DNA of 64,000 nt from Brachybacterium epidermidis (GCF_015209585.1 NZ_JADEYR010000006.1:62001-126000); one strand, 5' to 3'. Shown: positions 7,672 to 18,300, numbered from the stretch's first letter. Numbers and translations are program-made. Notes: generated by a model not told the origin, from the letters alone.

Positions 7672-9120
7672 TCCCTGAGTCAACCTCTAGGCCGCGAGAG
7701 CGGTGATGTGGTCCGTTTTCTCGGTTCTGCGCCGTTCGTGGGCGGCAGGGTCGTAGCAGGTTCCGTCGCGCCAGCAGGCGTAGATGATCCGCAGCCAGGA
7801 ACGGGCGAGGATCCGCACGGCGTGGGGGTGTCGTTTGCCTTGTTCGCGGGCGGTGTCGTAGATGTTCCTCGCCCAGGGCGAGGCGTGGCGGGAGTTATCG
7901 GCCCAGCGGACGAGGGCTTGGCGAGCTCGCCGGTTGGTGGCGTAGCGGAACACGACCGCGCGAGACTTGCCCGAGGCGCGCGTGACGGGCACGACGCCGG
8001 CCTCGGCGGCGAGCTGGTCCGCGCTGGCGGTGTGCTCCAGCAGGGGGCCGATCTCACCGATGAGCTGGGCGAGGTTGACGGTCCCGACTCGGGGCAAGTC
8101 CTTGATCAGCGCTGCCCAGGGATGGGCGGCCAGGGCCGTGTCGATCTGGGCCTCGAGCTCGTCGATCGCGGTCTTCAGGGCGCGGATGACCGCGACCTGA
8201 GCACGGACCAGCGCGGTGATCGTCTCCTCGCCGAGCCTGGAGGCAGGTGCGGGAGCGTCGCGGAGCTTGGCCACCAAAACTGTCGGGTCGTTGCGTCCGG
8301 AGTAGTGCTGGCGGGCCAGCCAGTCCCGCATTCTCGCCGGTGCCAGTCGTCTGGCCGTCGCAGGGGCGGGGAAGCGGTCGCAGAACGCCAGGGCGATATC
8401 GGAGTCCAGGCGGGCGAAGACCATCCCGGCGCCGGGCCAGTGCTCGGCCAGCAGCGCGGCGAGCTGGTTGGTCGCCGTCACGCGGGCGGTGACCTGGTCC
8501 TCACGGGCACGAACGAGTGCCTGCAGCTCAAGAGTGACCTGCTCGGTGGGGCGCAGGGTCCGCAGGCGACGACCGTCGGTGCGGAGGTAGTCGGCGAGCT
8601 TGAACGCGTCGCCGGGATCGTCCTTCGCGCGGGCCGCGCCCCAGCGGGGACGAACGGCGTTGAACGCATTGGGGTGGACGGCCACGACTGGATGCCCGGC
8701 CGCCAGAATCCGGTCCACGACCAGCCCGCGCGTGGTCTCGATCGCTACCGGCAGCTCAGCTGGCGCGCCGTGGCCCGCGAGGCGAGCGAACGTGGCGCGC
8801 AGCCCGTCCTCGCTATGGGGGCAGAGCCAACGGTCGACCGTCTGGCCCTGGCCGTCGATGACAGCGACCGCGTGGGTGGTGTTGCCCCAGTCCCATCCGA
8901 CAAACATGCATGCACTCCAGGTCTCTCGAAGGAGCACCACTTGGTAGAGGACACCTGCCGGAAGCTCACTGCTCGGCCCTCGAAGGGGCATGTTCCTGAT
9001 GCCGTTCAGATGGCCTCGGCCCGGCAGGGCTGGCAGAACTCATGCTGGCCGTCGAACGGCACGCACCATAGGCCATGCACCCACCGGGACCGAGTGGTCA
9101 CGACCCTACCGAACAAGGCC
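7672..9120 (-). mobile_element. IS110-family insertion sequence (ends not determined)
   Basis: The element sits between the glycosyltransferase stop (7669) and the VTT gene start (9141). The transposase leaves almost no 3' non-coding DNA (about 15 bp) but up to 230 bp of 5' non-coding DNA. That is the layout of IS110-group elements whose long 5' end encodes a bridge RNA. IS110 elements lack clear inverted repeats and target duplications, so I cannot place the ends precisely; coordinates are approximate. Confidence 0.65.
7687..8907 (-). CDS. IS110-family transposase (DEDD recombinase)
   Basis: A 406-residue transposase. The N-terminal RuvC-like DEDD domain starts FVGWDWGNTTH with the first catalytic Asp at residue 6, followed by AIETTRG and DDPGDAFKLADYL. 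The C-terminal Transposase_20 domain contains RVGTVNLAQLIGEIG and ASGKSRAVVFR with the serine typical of the family. ATG at 8907 was preferred because the longer frame to 8991 has no family resemblance. The gene looks intact and therefore possibly active. Confidence 0.93.
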   Translation of the reverse strand: MFVGWDWGNTTHAVAVIDGQGQTVDRWLCPHSEDGLRATFARLAGHGAPAELPVAIETTRGLVVDRILAAGHPVVAVHPNAFNAVRPRWGAARAKDDPGDAFKLADYLRTDGRRLRTLRPTEQVTLELQALVRAREDQVTARVTATNQLAALLAEHWPGAGMVFARLDSDIALAFCDRFPAPATARRLAPARMRDWLARQHYSGRNDPTVLVAKLRDAPAPASRLGEETITALVRAQVAVIRALKTAIDELEAQIDTALAAHPWAALIKDLPRVGTVNLAQLIGEIGPLLEHTASADQLAAEAGVVPVTRASGKSRAVVFRYATNRRARQALVRWADNSRHASPWARNIYDTAREQGKRHPHAVRILARSWLRIIYACWRDGTCYDPAAHERRRTEKTDHITALAA

Positions 9121-9140
9121 GCACTAAGGATGGTCCCCCA

Positions 9141-9803
9141 GTGAGCACCGCTGACGCGCTCGTGAAGCAGCCCCCGCGCCCCGCGGTCCGTGCTGATCGC
9201 CCGGCGGTCGACGCCCCTCGCTGCGATCCCCTGCGGATCGCAGCTCGCTTTTCGCCCCTGCTGGGGCTGGTGGTCAGCATCGGCCTGGTGTGGTGGGGCT
9301 GGCAGGCCGGAGTGCTGCGCTCCCTGGAGAACCTGCTGGCCTTCATCGACGGCCTCGGCGCCTGGGGACCGATCGCGTTCCTGATGGTCTCGATCGCCTC
9401 GGTGATCTTCCCGGTGATCCCCGGGGGGCTGCTGGTGGTGGCCGGGCCCGTGCTGTTCGGACCGCTGGAGGGCACCCTGTACAACTACCTCGCGGTGTGC
9501 TCCGGCTCCTTCGTGAACTTCGCGATCGGTCGACAGGTGGGCCTGGGACTGATCGAGCGCATGTTCTCCCCGAGGGCGGTGGAGAAGGCGCTGGGCTGGA
9601 CACGCAGCCCCCATTTCACGCGGGTGTTCGCCACCGCGATCGCCCTGCCCGTGGCCCCGGACGATCTGCTGTGCTATCTCACGGGTACCACCCGGATGCG
9701 GTGGCGCACCTACCTGCTGATCATCCTGACCTGCAAGCCGTGGTCGCTGATCGCCTATGGCCTGGGCGTCTCCGCGCTGCTGGTGAAGTTCGTGCCATGG
9801 TGA
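9141..9803 (+). CDS. VTT-domain (TVP38/TMEM64, DedA-related) membrane protein
   Basis: A 220-residue integral membrane protein. A polar N-terminus of about 45 residues precedes five or so hydrophobic segments. The VTT/SNARE-associated core includes FPVIPGGLLVVAGPVLFG near residue 91, the glycine-rich SGSFVNFAIGR, and PVAPDDLLCYLTGTT near residue 170, a proline-aspartate loop characteristic of the family. Members are linked to lipid scrambling or undecaprenyl-phosphate recycling. GTG follows a weak site. Its stop overlaps the next glycosyltransferase start by 7 nt, which ties it to glycolipid assembly. Confidence 0.88.
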   Translation: MSTADALVKQPPRPAVRADRPAVDAPRCDPLRIAARFSPLLGLVVSIGLVWWGWQAGVLRSLENLLAFIDGLGAWGPIAFLMVSIASVIFPVIPGGLLVVAGPVLFGPLEGTLYNYLAVCSGSFVNFAIGRQVGLGLIERMFSPRAVEKALGWTRSPHFTRVFATAIALPVAPDDLLCYLTGTTRMRWRTYLLIILTCKPWSLIAYGLGVSALLVKFVPW

Positions 9804-10888
9804 CGGGCCGGCCTCACGCACGCCCGAACGCCCGCCCGGTCCGCCCTGCCCGCCCGCTGCGGGTGCTGATGCCGACGGGTATGGCCCGCATCGCCAAGCA
9901 GTCCGGCATCGGGGCGGCCATCCGCCACCAGGAGCAGGCGGTGCGCTCCCTGGGCCACGAGGTGGTCCGCTCCCCGCTGCGCCCCTTCGACGTGATCCAT
10001 CTGAACACCCCGTTCCCGGACACGCTGCTGCTGTCGTGGTGGGCGCGGTTGCGGCGCCGTCCGGTGCTGATGTGGGCGCACTCCACGGAGGAGGACTTCC
10101 GGGACTCCTTCACCGGCGCCAATCGGATCGCGCCGCTGTTCCGCCGGTGGATCGCGCTGCTGTACCGGCGGGGCGACGCCGTGATCACCCCCACCCCGTA
10201 CTCGCGCAGCCTGGTCTCCCAGCCGAAGTACGGGATCCGCACCCGCATCCACGTGCTCTCCAACGGGGTGGACACCTCGTTCTTCCGCCCGGACGCCTCG
10301 GCGCGCGGCCGTCTGCGGGACTCCCTGGGCCTGCCTGGGGAGTCGCGCGTGGTGATGAGCGTGGGCATCCAGATGGTGCGCAAGGGAATCCTGGACTGGG
10401 TCCAGGTGGCGCGCTCCATGCCAGAGGCGCACTTCGTCTGGTACGGCCACACCGATCCGCGACTGATCACCAAGGACGTCGAAGCCGCGATCGCCTCGGC
10501 CCCCGTCAACTGCCTGTTCCCCGGGTACGTGGGGGCTGAGGTCCTGCGCGATGCGTACGCGGGAGCCGACGCCTTCTGCTTCCTCACCAAAGAGGAGACC
10601 GAGGGGATCGTGCTGCTGGAGGCCCTGGCGTGCGGGGCCCCGGTGCTGCTGAGGGACATCCCGATCTACCGCGACTGGCTGCCCGACGGGGAGGTCACCC
10701 ACATGGTGCCCGGGAACGACCCCAGTTTCCCCACCACGGTGAAGGAGCGCCTGGGGGCCCTGCTGGACGGCGAGCTGCCGGACCTGACCGCAGCCGGTCG
10801 GGCCGCCGCGCAGGAGGTGGACCTGGGCCGGGTCGCGGAGCGCCTGGCGGGGATCTACGAGGCCGAGGGAGTCATCCGTCGGTCCTGA
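9797..10888 (+). CDS. GT4 glycosyltransferase, probable second glycolipid sugar transferase
   Basis: A 363-residue GT-B enzyme. After a basic N-terminus comes LRVLMPTGMARIAKQSGIG, then AAIRHQEQAV; the SGIG..HQ pattern is that of the diglucosyl-diacylglycerol synthase branch (CpoA/BgsA-like). Later motifs are LSNGVDTSFFRPD, SVGIQMVRKGILD and the donor-binding KEETEGIVLLEALACG. The ATG lies inside the VTT gene, an 7-nt overlap implying coupling. Together with the 6302 enzyme it would build a two-sugar glycolipid; this is inference from family resemblance. Confidence 0.83.
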   Translation: MVTGRPHARPNARPVRPARPLRVLMPTGMARIAKQSGIGAAIRHQEQAVRSLGHEVVRSPLRPFDVIHLNTPFPDTLLLSWWARLRRRPVLMWAHSTEEDFRDSFTGANRIAPLFRRWIALLYRRGDAVITPTPYSRSLVSQPKYGIRTRIHVLSNGVDTSFFRPDASARGRLRDSLGLPGESRVVMSVGIQMVRKGILDWVQVARSMPEAHFVWYGHTDPRLITKDVEAAIASAPVNCLFPGYVGAEVLRDAYAGADAFCFLTKEETEGIVLLEALACGAPVLLRDIPIYRDWLPDGEVTHMVPGNDPSFPTTVKERLGALLDGELPDLTAAGRAAAQEVDLGRVAERLAGIYEAEGVIRRS

Positions 10889-10900
10889 GAGGATCGCCGG

Positions 10901-11338
10901 TCAGCGCCGGCGGTCGGGCCGCCACAGCACCAGCGCACCGCCGGGCGGGCGATCGGGTCTCTCCCCGCGGCGCAGGGAGGTCACGCGGCCGGAGCGGTCG
11001 GCGGAGAACACGCGGCCGCCGGAGCGGGCGGCCATCTCCTCGATGGCCTCGTGGACCGCGCCGAGCTGCTCGCGCAGGGAGGCCACCTCGTCCTGGAGCT
11101 GCAGGATCCGCTTGATGCCGGCCAGGTTGATGCCCTCCTCCTGGGAGAGCCGCTGCACCTCGCGCAGCTGGGCGATGTCACGGGCGCTGTAGCGGCGTCC
11201 CCGGCCGGCGGTGCGGCGGGGGGAGACCAGGCCGATGCGGTCGTACTGGCGCAGGGTCTGGGGATGCATCCCGGAGAGCTCCGCGGCCACCGAGATCACG
11301 AACACGGGGGCGCGCTCGTCGATGCGGTGGGGGCTCAT
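10901..11338 (-). CDS. hspR: HspR, MerR-family heat-shock repressor
   Basis: A 145-residue MerR-type regulator, last gene of the dnaK-grpE-dnaJ-hspR cluster. The winged helix starts VFVISVAAELSGMHPQTLRQYDRIGLVSP (seen in parts from residue 12), followed by RRYSARDIAQLREVQRLS and the HspR hallmark EEGINLAGIKRIL, then a coiled coil of about 30 residues. Known HspR binds HAIR inverted repeats together with DnaK as co-repressor. Two HAIR-like sites lie on the dnaK promoter (15263-15283 and 15327-15347), giving the expected feedback loop. Confidence 0.96.
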   Translation of the reverse strand: MSPHRIDERAPVFVISVAAELSGMHPQTLRQYDRIGLVSPRRTAGRGRRYSARDIAQLREVQRLSQEEGINLAGIKRILQLQDEVASLREQLGAVHEAIEEMAARSGGRVFSADRSGRVTSLRRGERPDRPPGGALVLWRPDRRR

Positions 11339-11417
11339 CGGGGATCACTCCTTCCTGCGGTTCGTTCTCTCAGCGTGCGGATCGCTCCGGGCGTGGATCG
11401 CTCCGTGCGTGGATCGC

Positions 11418-12458
11418 TCAGCGGGCGGCGGCCTCGGCGAGGCCGGCACGGGGATCCTCGTCGGCGAGCGCGTCGCGCAGGTCCTCGACGGCCTTGCGCG
11501 CCGCGCCCTCCACGTGGGTGGGCACTGCGACTTGCACGGTGACCAGCAGGTCACCGATGCGCTTCTTCGTGACCAGGCCCTTGCCGCGCACGCGCAGGGT
11601 GCGGCCGGCCGGGGTGCCGGCGGGCACCTTCAGACCCACGGTGCCGCCGTCCAGCAGCGGCACGGTCAGGGTGGTGCCCAGCACTGCCTCGTCGAAGGAC
11701 ACGGGCACGGTGATCCGCAGATCGGCGCCATCGGCGCTCCACACCGGGTGCTCGTCCACCTCCAGGGTGAGCATCAGGTCACCGGCGGGGCCGCCGCCGT
11801 GGCCGGGCCGGCCCTTGCCGCGCAGGCGGATCCGCTGGCCGTCGTGCACCCCGGCGGGGATGCGGGCGGTGACGGTGCGGCCGTCGACGCTCAGGCGCAC
11901 CTCGGTGCCCAGCGCCGCCTGGCGGAAGCTGATGCGGGTGCGGGCATCGATGTCCTGGCCGGCGCTGGGCCGAGGGCCATGCCCGCCGCCGAAGCCGAAG
12001 CCACCGCCGGGTGCGCCGCCCTGCTGGCCGAACATGCGCAGCAGGTCGTCGAGGTCGGGCTCGGGCCCGCCGCCGGCGGGGTTGAAACCGCCGGGGCCGC
12101 CGCCTCGGGCTCCACTGAAGCCGCCCTGACCACCGCCGAACATAGCGGAGAAGATGTCGTCGAAGCCTGCACCGCCGGCGCCGCCCGGGCCACCGGGGCC
12201 CGCAGCGAAGCGGGCGCCGCCGGAACCCATGGCGCGGATCGCGTCGTACTTCTGGCGCTCCTCGGCATCGTTGAGCACCGAGTAGGCCTCACCGACCTGC
12301 TTGAACTGCTCCTCGGCCTGCTTGTCGCCGGGGTTGCGGTCGGGGTGGAGCTTCTTGGCCTTCTTGCGGTAGGCCTTCTTGATGTCCTCCGCGCTCGCGT
12401 CCTTAGAGACGCCGAGGACCTGGTAGAAGTCCTTGTCGAGCCAGTCCTGTCCGGACAT
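11418..12458 (-). CDS. dnaJ: DnaJ-type co-chaperone lacking the zinc-finger domain
   Basis: A 346-residue J protein. The J domain covers residues 1-75 with HPD at 38-40 (KLHPDRNPG). A Gly/Phe/Pro-rich linker (about 78-170) contains many GG and GFGFGGG runs. Two C-terminal substrate-binding beta domains follow ([33 protein letters not shown]). The CxxCxGxG zinc repeats of class A DnaJ are absent, so this is a class B (CbpA-like) protein in the heat-shock operon position where a class A DnaJ1 is often found. It stimulates DnaK ATPase and delivers substrates. Confidence 0.95.
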   Translation of the reverse strand: MSGQDWLDKDFYQVLGVSKDASAEDIKKAYRKKAKKLHPDRNPGDKQAEEQFKQVGEAYSVLNDAEERQKYDAIRAMGSGGARFAAGPGGPGGAGGAGFDDIFSAMFGGGQGGFSGARGGGPGGFNPAGGGPEPDLDDLLRMFGQQGGAPGGGFGFGGGHGPRPSAGQDIDARTRISFRQAALGTEVRLSVDGRTVTARIPAGVHDGQRIRLRGKGRPGHGGGPAGDLMLTLEVDEHPVWSADGADLRITVPVSFDEAVLGTTLTVPLLDGGTVGLKVPAGTPAGRTLRVRGKGLVTKKRIGDLLVTVQVAVPTHVEGAARKAVEDLRDALADEDPRAGLAEAAAR

Positions 12459-12507
12459 GTGGAGCGCCTCCTTCCGGGAGCGTCAGGGAAATTGAGATCT
12501 GTGGGGT

Positions 12508-12549
12508 GGTGCGGGCCCGTTGGCTCGTCGTGGCCGACGGGCCCGCACC
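12508..12549 (-). terminator. 13-bp perfect stem-loop between grpE and dnaJ
   Basis: GGTGCGGGCCCGT and ACGGGCCCGCACC form a perfect 13-bp stem around a 16-nt loop in the 131-bp gap. There is no U-run. It may partly terminate or act as an mRNA processing/stability element lowering dnaJ-hspR expression relative to dnaK-grpE. Confidence 0.6.
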
Positions 12550-12589
12550 AAGGCACTGCTGGAACTTCCGGTCCTACGGGGTCTGCGGA

Positions 12590-13317
12590 TCAGGCGGGTC
12601 CGCGGGTCCCCACGCGGGCCGGCCGCAGCACGCGCTCGTGCATGCGGTAGCCGGGCTGCACCACCAGGGAGATCGTGGCCTCGTCGGCCTCGTCGTCCTG
12701 CTCGTGCATGAGTGCCTCGTGCAGGGTGGGGTCGAAGGTCTCCCCCACCGCCCCGAAGCGGTGCAGACCGTGGCCGGCCAGCACCTCCTCGAGCTTCTGG
12801 GTGATCGAGTGGAACGGGGTGCCCTCGGCGATGTCGCCGTGCTGGCGCCCCAGCTCCACGTCGTCCAGCACGCCGATCAGCGAGGCCAGGACGCGGCCCA
12901 CGGCCGCCTCCTTGCCGGTCTCGGCTGCGGCCTCGATGCGCCGACGGGAGTTGACGTACTCGGCCTGGTCCCGCTTGAGCTGCTCGCCCAGGCGGTTGAC
13001 CTCCTGCTCGAGCTCGCTGATGCGGGCCTGCTCCGGGGACGCGCCGGCGGGCTGCTCGCCCTGCTCCTGCTCGCCCTGGCCGGCCTGCTCGTAGAGCTTC
13101 GCGGCCTCCGCGTCGATCGGGTCGACGGGGGCTGCCGAGGCATCCGCCGGGCTCTCGCCCTTCGGGGCCTGCTCGGCCGAGCCGTCCTTCGCGGGGGCGG
13201 GGCCCGACGGGCGGACGCTGCCGTCCGTCGGGTCCACCTTGCGCTTGTCGGTGAACGAGAACCTCGGCTCGCCCTCAGGGCGCTGTGCGTCGTCGGGAGT
13301 GCTCCGGTCCTCGTTCA

Positions 13318-13318
<1 letters not shown>
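12590..13318 (-). CDS. grpE: GrpE, nucleotide-exchange factor for DnaK
   Basis: A 242-residue protein. An acidic, low-complexity N-terminus (about 85 residues, rich in PAKDGS and EQEQGEQ) precedes a long coiled coil (RISELEQEVNRLGEQLKRDQAEYVNSRRR) and the beta-wing with GVLDDVELGRQH and GETFDPTLHEALMHE, the standard GrpE signature. It opens the DnaK nucleotide cleft to release ADP. ATG at 13318 overlaps the dnaK TGA by one base (TGATG); a GTG one codon earlier is also possible. Confidence 0.96.
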
Positions 13319-15195
<1,877 letters not shown>

Positions 15196-15262
15196 GTGTG
15201 CCTGCCTTCCTGCGACCTTCTGGTCGCGTGTGGTTCATGCATCCGCCGGGATCGGCGGGGAG

Positions 15263-15283
15263 ACTGAGTGACAGCGACTCAAG
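15263..15283 (-). promoter_or_regulatory. HAIR operator 1 (HspR binding), overlapping the dnaK -10
   Basis: Plus-strand reading ACTGAGT, 7 nt, ACTCAAG against the HAIR consensus CTTGAGT-N7-ACTCAAG: one half exact, the other 5/7. It overlaps the last bases of the dnaK -10 hexamer and the expected transcription start. Confidence 0.75.
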
Positions 15284-15310
15284 TAGAGATCGCGAGCCGC
15301 TCCTTGTCAA
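15282..15310 (-). promoter_or_regulatory. dnaK promoter (-35 TTGACA, -10 TCTACT, 17-bp spacer)
   Basis: On the minus strand TTGACA (15310-15305) and TCTACT (15287-15282) are separated by exactly 17 bp, a good vegetative-type promoter. It lies between the two HAIR sites. Confidence 0.7.
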
Positions 15311-15326
15311 TCTGCGACGCACTGAA

Positions 15327-15347
15327 CTTGAGTACACATGGCTCAAC
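15327..15347 (-). promoter_or_regulatory. HAIR operator 2, upstream of the dnaK -35
   Basis: CTTGAGT, 7 nt, GCTCAAC: left half exact, right half 5/7. Centre-to-centre distance to HAIR 1 is 64 bp, about six helical turns, which would suit cooperative binding. Confidence 0.7.
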
Positions 15348-15564
15348 CTCCGTGCAGGGGCACATATTCCCGGGCGCACGACGTGATCACGGACACGTCC
15401 TCGTCGCCGATCAGGCCCGTCTCGATCCGGTAGGCGCTGCGCTGCGGCTGGGCCAGCTCCTCGGCGCGGGCCGCGATCTCGCGGTCGGAGAGCCTGCGCC
15501 CGCGGTCGGAGAGCCTGCGCCCGCGGGCGGGCTGCTGATCACCGTTCACGGCTCCATCCACCAT
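15343..15564 (-). CDS. small hypothetical protein upstream of dnaK
   Basis: A 73-residue frame on the same strand as dnaK. It starts MVDGAVNGDQQPARG, has two exact copies of GRRLSDR encoded by a 21-bp tandem repeat, then EIAARAEELAQPQRSAYRIE and a C-terminal TSCAREYVPLHGG. Codon use in the second half is strongly GC3-biased like real genes here. No family recognised. Its stop lies within HAIR operator 2, so readthrough into dnaK is possible. Confidence 0.45.
   Translation of the reverse strand: MVDGAVNGDQQPARGRRLSDRGRRLSDREIAARAEELAQPQRSAYRIETGLIGDEDVSVITSCAREYVPLHGG
15481..15522. repeat. 21-bp tandem duplication (2 copies)
   Basis: Two identical copies of a 21-bp unit (starting gcggtcggag, ending tgcgccc) lie head to tail. 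They encode a duplicated GRRLSDR heptapeptide in the small frame at 15343-15564. Confidence 0.85.
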
Positions 15565-15661
15565 CACCTCGCACCGGGTCGCGTGCGTTGGGACACGACG
15601 GGCCCGACCGCTCGGTGTCCTCCCGGCGCGGCCCCGCACCAGCTCGCCGATCTCATGGATC

Positions 15662-17357
15662 ATGGAAGGCGTGAACCCTTCGATCCGCCGCCCGCAGTCC
15701 GCCCGACCCGACTCCCCCGGTCCCGTCCCGCGCCGCACCCTGCCGCGCCGTCGCCTGCTGCAGTCCGCGATCGCTCTGCCCCTGGCCGGTGGCGTGCTCG
15801 CCGCGTGCGATGGTGATTCCGAGAGCTCGGCCGGCGACGGCGGCGAGGAGCACAACCCCGACGCCGTCCAGCGCTCCACCGAGACGGCGGGGGTGCTTGC
15901 CCCTGACGCCAATGCGGTGACCGCTGCCTCCTTCACCTCCTCCCCCGTGGCCGTGGTCGCAGCGAACGAGGATGCCGCTGTGCTCGCCCCGGCCGCCTCC
16001 GCCGCGATCGCCATGGGCGTGCCGCTGCTGGTGGGGGACGCCTCCGCCGTCGCCGAGACCCTGGCCTCCCTCGCCGCCGAGGCAGCCCTGACCTTCGGGG
16101 AGATCGAGCTGGACGGCGTGGACGTGGTGCGCGTCAGCAGCGACCCCGACAAGCTCTCGGAGTCGGCTCGTCACGGCTTCACCGAGCGTCGGCCGATCGC
16201 GGCCGAGGACCTTCCCGCCGAGCTGCGCGGCCTCGAGCCCGGGGGCGGCGTGCTGCTGACCATCGGCGAGGACCCACTGCCCGGCGAGGAGCTCGACGGC
16301 GAGCGGAGGCTGCCCGATGTCGAGCCCGCCGCCGGTGACGCCGCCCCGGTGGCGCTCGCGGCCGCCGGGGCCGAGGTGCCCGTCGGCGCCCTGGCCGCGG
16401 CACTGGCGGCCGGTGCGACGGTGACCGAGCTGCCGCACCCTGACCCGCGCGTCTCGGCGGAGTCGGTGGAGGCGGTCACCGCCGCCGGCGGCCCGGTGCT
16501 CGCCCTGGGCCCGGAGTTCGGCGAGCAGTTCGCCGAGCGCGTGGAGATGGCGCGCACCCAGCCGCAGGTGCCGGGGGGGCGGCCAGCTGGTGCTGCCCGG
16601 CAAGCGGATCATCGCCCTGTACGGGCACCCGGGGTCCCCGGTGCTCGGAGTGCTCGGTGAGCAGGGACCCGAGGAGTCGGTGACGCGCGCCGAGGAGCAC
16701 GCCGCCCCCTACCGCGAGCTGACCGAGGACGTGGTGGTGCCGTCCTTCGAGATCATCGCCACCATCGCCTCCTCGAGCGCCGGACGTGACGGCCAGTACT
16801 CCAACGTCTCCACCATCGACCATCTGCGTCCCTACGTGGATGCCGCCGCGGAGAACGGCATGTTCGCCCTGCTGGACCTGCAGCCGGGCCGCACCCACTT
16901 CCTGGAGCAGGCCAAGCTGTACGAGGAGCTGCTGCTGGAGCCCCACGTGGGCCTGGCCCTGGACCCGGAGTGGCGGCTCAAGCCCGATCAGGTGCACCTG
17001 AAGCAGATCGGCTCCGTGGAGGCCGCGGAGATCAACGAGGTCTCCGCGTGGCTTGCCGAGCTGACCCGCAGCAACGACCTGCCACAGAAGATCCTGGTGC
17101 TGCACCAGTTCCGCCATTCCATGATCCGTAACCGGCAGGATTTGGACACCTCCTTCGACGAACTGGCGATCATCCTGCACGCGGACGGGCAGGGCGATCA
17201 GGGGTCGAAGACCGCCACCTGGGAGGCGCTCAAGCAGGATCTGCCGGAGGGAATCCACCTGGCGTGGAAGAACTTCTACGATGAGGACATCCCGATGCTG
17301 GATGCCGAGCAGACCTTCCAGGTCGAGCCGACCCCGGTCATGGTCTCCTACCAGTGA
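15662..17357 (+). pseudogene. lipoprotein of unknown function, split by a one-base insertion in a G7 run
   Basis: Residues 1-303 read in one frame, the rest in another. Removing one G from the run at 16573-16579 restores one protein of about 564 residues through VPGGGQLVLPGKRIIALYGHP. The N-terminus has a twin-arginine-like RRTLPRRRLLQ, a hydrophobic stretch and lipobox LAAC, so it is an exported lipoprotein. The first half (alternating short alanine-rich repeats such as SSPVAVVAANEDAAVLAPA) recalls cell-wall-binding repeats; the second half (GMFALLDLQPGRTHF, VGLALDPEW, KILVLHQF) looks like a TIM-barrel domain. Function unknown. Sequencing error or homopolymer phase variation could both explain the break. 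Confidence 0.7.
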
Positions 17358-17422
17358 CCACCTGAGAGGGAGTCATGAGCGGCCCGCGCCCGCACCCGTC
17401 ACCGGGCACGGCATCTGCCGTA

Positions 17423-17428
17423 TAGGCT
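17423..17428 (+). promoter_or_regulatory. -10 element for the gene at 17435
   Basis: TAGGCT (within TATAGGCT) ends 6 nt before the GTG, supporting a leaderless start there. Confidence 0.5.
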
Positions 17429-17434
17429 CCCGAA

Positions 17435-18196
17435 GTGCCTCGACTCGACACAGTCCCGCCTCGGCCCGACGATCACGACGACGGCCCGCCCGACTCCAGT
17501 CGCTACCAGCGCCTGGACGGCGGTGCGGTGCGCCGCTCCGCCGAGGCGCTGCAGCGTCGGATCGCCTCCCGCTTCCCCGACCGCGGACTGTGGGAGGTGT
17601 GCGGGGAGGTGGTGGCGCTGGTGGACGAGGTCAACCCGGGCTCGGGCATCAGCCATCGTCGGGTGCAGCTGGCGAGGCTGCTGTCCCGCATCGCGATGCT
17701 CGTGGTGGTGGCGTTCCTGGGTGGTGCGGTGACGCTGGCCGCGATCGACGTGGCCGAGACGCCGGGAGCCCTGGCCCCGGTGGATCTACTGCCACTGATC
17801 GAGACCATCATCAACGATCTGGTGTTCGGCGGGATCGCCGTGTTCTTCCTGTTCACGGTGCCCGAACGGATGGAGCGGGCACGGGTTCTGCGGATCCTGC
17901 ACCGGCTGCGCTCCCTCGCCCACGTGATCGACATGCACCAGCTCACCAAGGTGCCCGAGCGCCTGGAGCGCTCCTCACGCGAGGACGGCGGCCTGGGCAT
18001 GAGCCGCGCCGAGCTCACCCGCTACCTGGACTTCTGCACCGAGATGCTGTCGCTCGTGGGCAAGAGCGCCGCCCTGTTCGCCGAGGACACCACCGACGGG
18101 GACGTGCTCGATGCTGTCGAGGGCATCGAAACCCTCACCTCGGACATGGCCCGCAAGGTGTGGCAGAAGATCGCGATCATCCAGCAGGAGAACTGA
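17435..18196 (+). CDS. membrane protein of unknown function with two transmembrane segments
   Basis: A 253-residue protein with a hydrophilic N-terminus, a hydrophobic segment at about 89-112 (RIAMLVVVAFLGGAVTLAA) and another at about 128-148 (NDLVFGGIAVFFLFTV), then an alpha-helical cytoplasmic tail. The layout (helix, two membrane spans, charged helices with RLERSSRED and GKSAALFAED) suggests a small signalling or structural membrane protein. I do not recognise the family. Confidence 0.8.
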   Translation: MPRLDTVPPRPDDHDDGPPDSSRYQRLDGGAVRRSAEALQRRIASRFPDRGLWEVCGEVVALVDEVNPGSGISHRRVQLARLLSRIAMLVVVAFLGGAVTLAAIDVAETPGALAPVDLLPLIETIINDLVFGGIAVFFLFTVPERMERARVLRILHRLRSLAHVIDMHQLTKVPERLERSSREDGGLGMSRAELTRYLDFCTEMLSLVGKSAALFAEDTTDGDVLDAVEGIETLTSDMARKVWQKIAIIQQEN

Positions 18197-18300
18197 GGGG
18201 ACCGTCGGTCAGGAGCGTCGCACCGAGTGGAGTGGGTCGCTGCCTTCCAGGAGTCACTCGCCGGCGGTGAAGCACCCGGCAGCGCCCTCGCCGATGCGCT

